Assembly (NCBI GenBank): GCA_037139415.1
Contig: JBAXGN010000050.1
Location: 1 to 42,904, forward strand
Reading direction: 5' to 3'
DNA: 42,904 nt
Origin: Verrucomicrobiota bacterium
GTDB lineage: Bacteria; Verrucomicrobiota; Verrucomicrobiia; Limisphaerales; Fontisphaeraceae
Positions 41,829-42,904 of this stretch are shown here, in pieces. A program made the translations under genes and the position numbers. Numbering within the stretch: the stretch's first letter is position 1; every line of letters begins with the position of its first letter. The notes beneath the pieces were generated by a model. It did no database searches. It saw nothing but the letters and a program-made list of their open reading frames with translations, and was not told the DNA's origin.

Positions 41829-42797
41829 ATGAAAACGAACCTATCCCGTCGGCAACTGTTCCTCGGTGCGGCTCAAACCACCGCTTTATGCGGCTTGGGC
41901 TTGCCCGCCCTTAAACTGGACGCGGCGACTGAAGCCGCACCTGCCAAATTGAAGGTGGGCATCGCCACCCTGGGCTTCAACAACTACACCAACGCCGCAT
42001 TGGCCAAGGAACTGTCTGCCTCGGGGTTCAAGCTCATCCAGTTGTTCCTGGTGCAGACCGATAGTAACTTCTGGAAATACAACCAGCGCTCCGATGTCTC
42101 CAGCCTGACGCCCGCGCGTTGCAAGGAAATCGCTGACGTGTACCGCGATGCAGGTATCACGATCCACAGTCTTGGCGTCTATGCCAATCTCATCCATCCC
42201 GACCCCGCCGAGCGCAAGGCCAACCTCGACTACTTCGCCGCCATGATGGATGTCGGCGGCCACATGGGCGTGAACACCTTCATCAGCGAAGCCGGTCATT
42301 TCCGCGATCCCAAGGAGCCCGAACCGCGTATCGCGCATCACTTCCAGGATGAAGTCTGGACCTACATGCTGGAGACTGGAAAGCAACTAGCCGCACTGGC
42401 GGAAAAACGCGACGCCAAGATATTACTGGAAGGTTTCTATCGCGGTTTCCTGGCCAGCGCCAAACGTCTGCGCCTCTTTTTGGAGGAAATCCATTCACCC
42501 CACCTTCGCGCCCTGCTCGATCCTGCCAATCTCATTGAAGTGAACGACCTTGATGAAATGTTTCAGCAACTGGCCCCGCACATTGATTGTCTCCACGCCA
42601 AGGACCGCAAGTACCATGTCGAACGCGGGGTACCGGCTGGACAAGGCTCATTGGACTACGAAAAACTGGTACGCCTCGCCGCCACCCACACCCCACACGC
42701 CCCCCTGGTGCTCGAATACGTCGGCCCCAAAGATTACCAAGCCGCCCTCGCCCACCTGCGCGCCGCGATGCAGAAGGTTGGGGTTCAGGCAGAATAG
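41829..42797 (+). CDS. Tat-exported sugar-phosphate isomerase/epimerase-like protein
   Basis: A 322-residue protein with a twin-arginine signal (SRRQLFLGAA, residues 6-15) and a xylose-isomerase-like TIM barrel: FKLIQLFLVQTD, GITIHSLGVYANLIHPDP, LLEGFYRG, LLDPANLIEVND, and HIDCLHAKDRKY, then APLVLEYVGP. The acidic and His residues in EGF, DPAN and HAKD match the metal-binding positions of the AP-endonuclease-2/isomerase superfamily. The substrate is not identifiable. It follows the Gfo/Idh/MocA gene, a common pairing in this phylum. The remaining 107 bases of the window hold nothing recognisable. Confidence 0.88.
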   Translation: MKTNLSRRQLFLGAAQTTALCGLGLPALKLDAATEAAPAKLKVGIATLGFNNYTNAALAKELSASGFKLIQLFLVQTDSNFWKYNQRSDVSSLTPARCKEIADVYRDAGITIHSLGVYANLIHPDPAERKANLDYFAAMMDVGGHMGVNTFISEAGHFRDPKEPEPRIAHHFQDEVWTYMLETGKQLAALAEKRDAKILLEGFYRGFLASAKRLRLFLEEIHSPHLRALLDPANLIEVNDLDEMFQQLAPHIDCLHAKDRKYHVERGVPAGQGSLDYEKLVRLAATHTPHAPLVLEYVGPKDYQAALAHLRAAMQKVGVQAE

Positions 42798-42904
42798 GCC
42801 TATTACCTAAGCGGTTGATGGAATCTAGATTGGTATATAAAATGCTTGTTATTTAGTGCTTATCCGTAAATAGATATTGTCTGTCGCCAGCAGATTATGG
42901 CTGC

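Overview
The window looks like a chromosomal segment of a Verrucomicrobiota bacterium, most likely from the Pedosphaera/Limisphaerales group. This is an inference from gene content: a GldA/GldF/GldG-like ABC exporter followed by DUF4340 and AsmA-like genes, Tat-exported Gfo/Idh/MocA and sugar-isomerase-like proteins, DUF6259 and sialidase/serine-hydrolase fusions, and intergenic DNA packed with short degenerate repeats. The coding DNA is GC-rich and many starts lack a clear Shine-Dalgarno sequence. No rRNA, tRNA, CRISPR array or complete insertion sequence was seen.

Layout. 1-1442: repeat-rich DNA with one small ORF behind a strong hairpin. 1443-3237: a secreted DUF4832-type glycosidase-like gene and a small helix-turn-helix gene broken by a 13-bp tandem duplication. 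3285-11573 (minus strand): a tight five-gene operon of ABC ATPase, ABC permease, GldG-like subunit, DUF4340 protein and a giant AsmA-like protein. 11707-13500: a transaldolase-family aldolase and a Tat-exported amidohydrolase. 13501-14312: repeats and an elaborate nested hairpin region. 14313-20899: a two-gene operon with a PLD nuclease-SF2 helicase and an Eco57I-like N6-adenine methyltransferase with target-recognition region, overlapping by ATGA. 21097-24577: a secreted small protein, a Dabb protein, and zwf-coaE. 24578-25126: a MITE-like element. 25127-34598: a same-strand cluster of secreted hydrolases. 34599-35919: a long repeat-rich gap. 35920-42797: an AMP-binding enzyme, a GxxExxY protein, a DUF885 peptidase, a site-2 protease, and a Tat-exported oxidoreductase/isomerase pair.

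The best candidate for an under-described system is the 14313-20899 operon. It has the parts of a Type ISP restriction-modification enzyme (nuclease, translocase/helicase, methyltransferase, target recognition), but they are split over two polypeptides and the nuclease is PLD-type. Its upstream region can fold into two mutually exclusive hairpins, and a palindromic repeat sits in frame inside the methyltransferase gene. A second candidate is the 25127-34598 cluster, with two unusual fusions: an FGE-like domain without the catalytic cysteine fused to a sialidase, and a class-C-beta-lactamase-like serine hydrolase fused to a sialidase, followed by a stand-alone paralogue of the hydrolase half.
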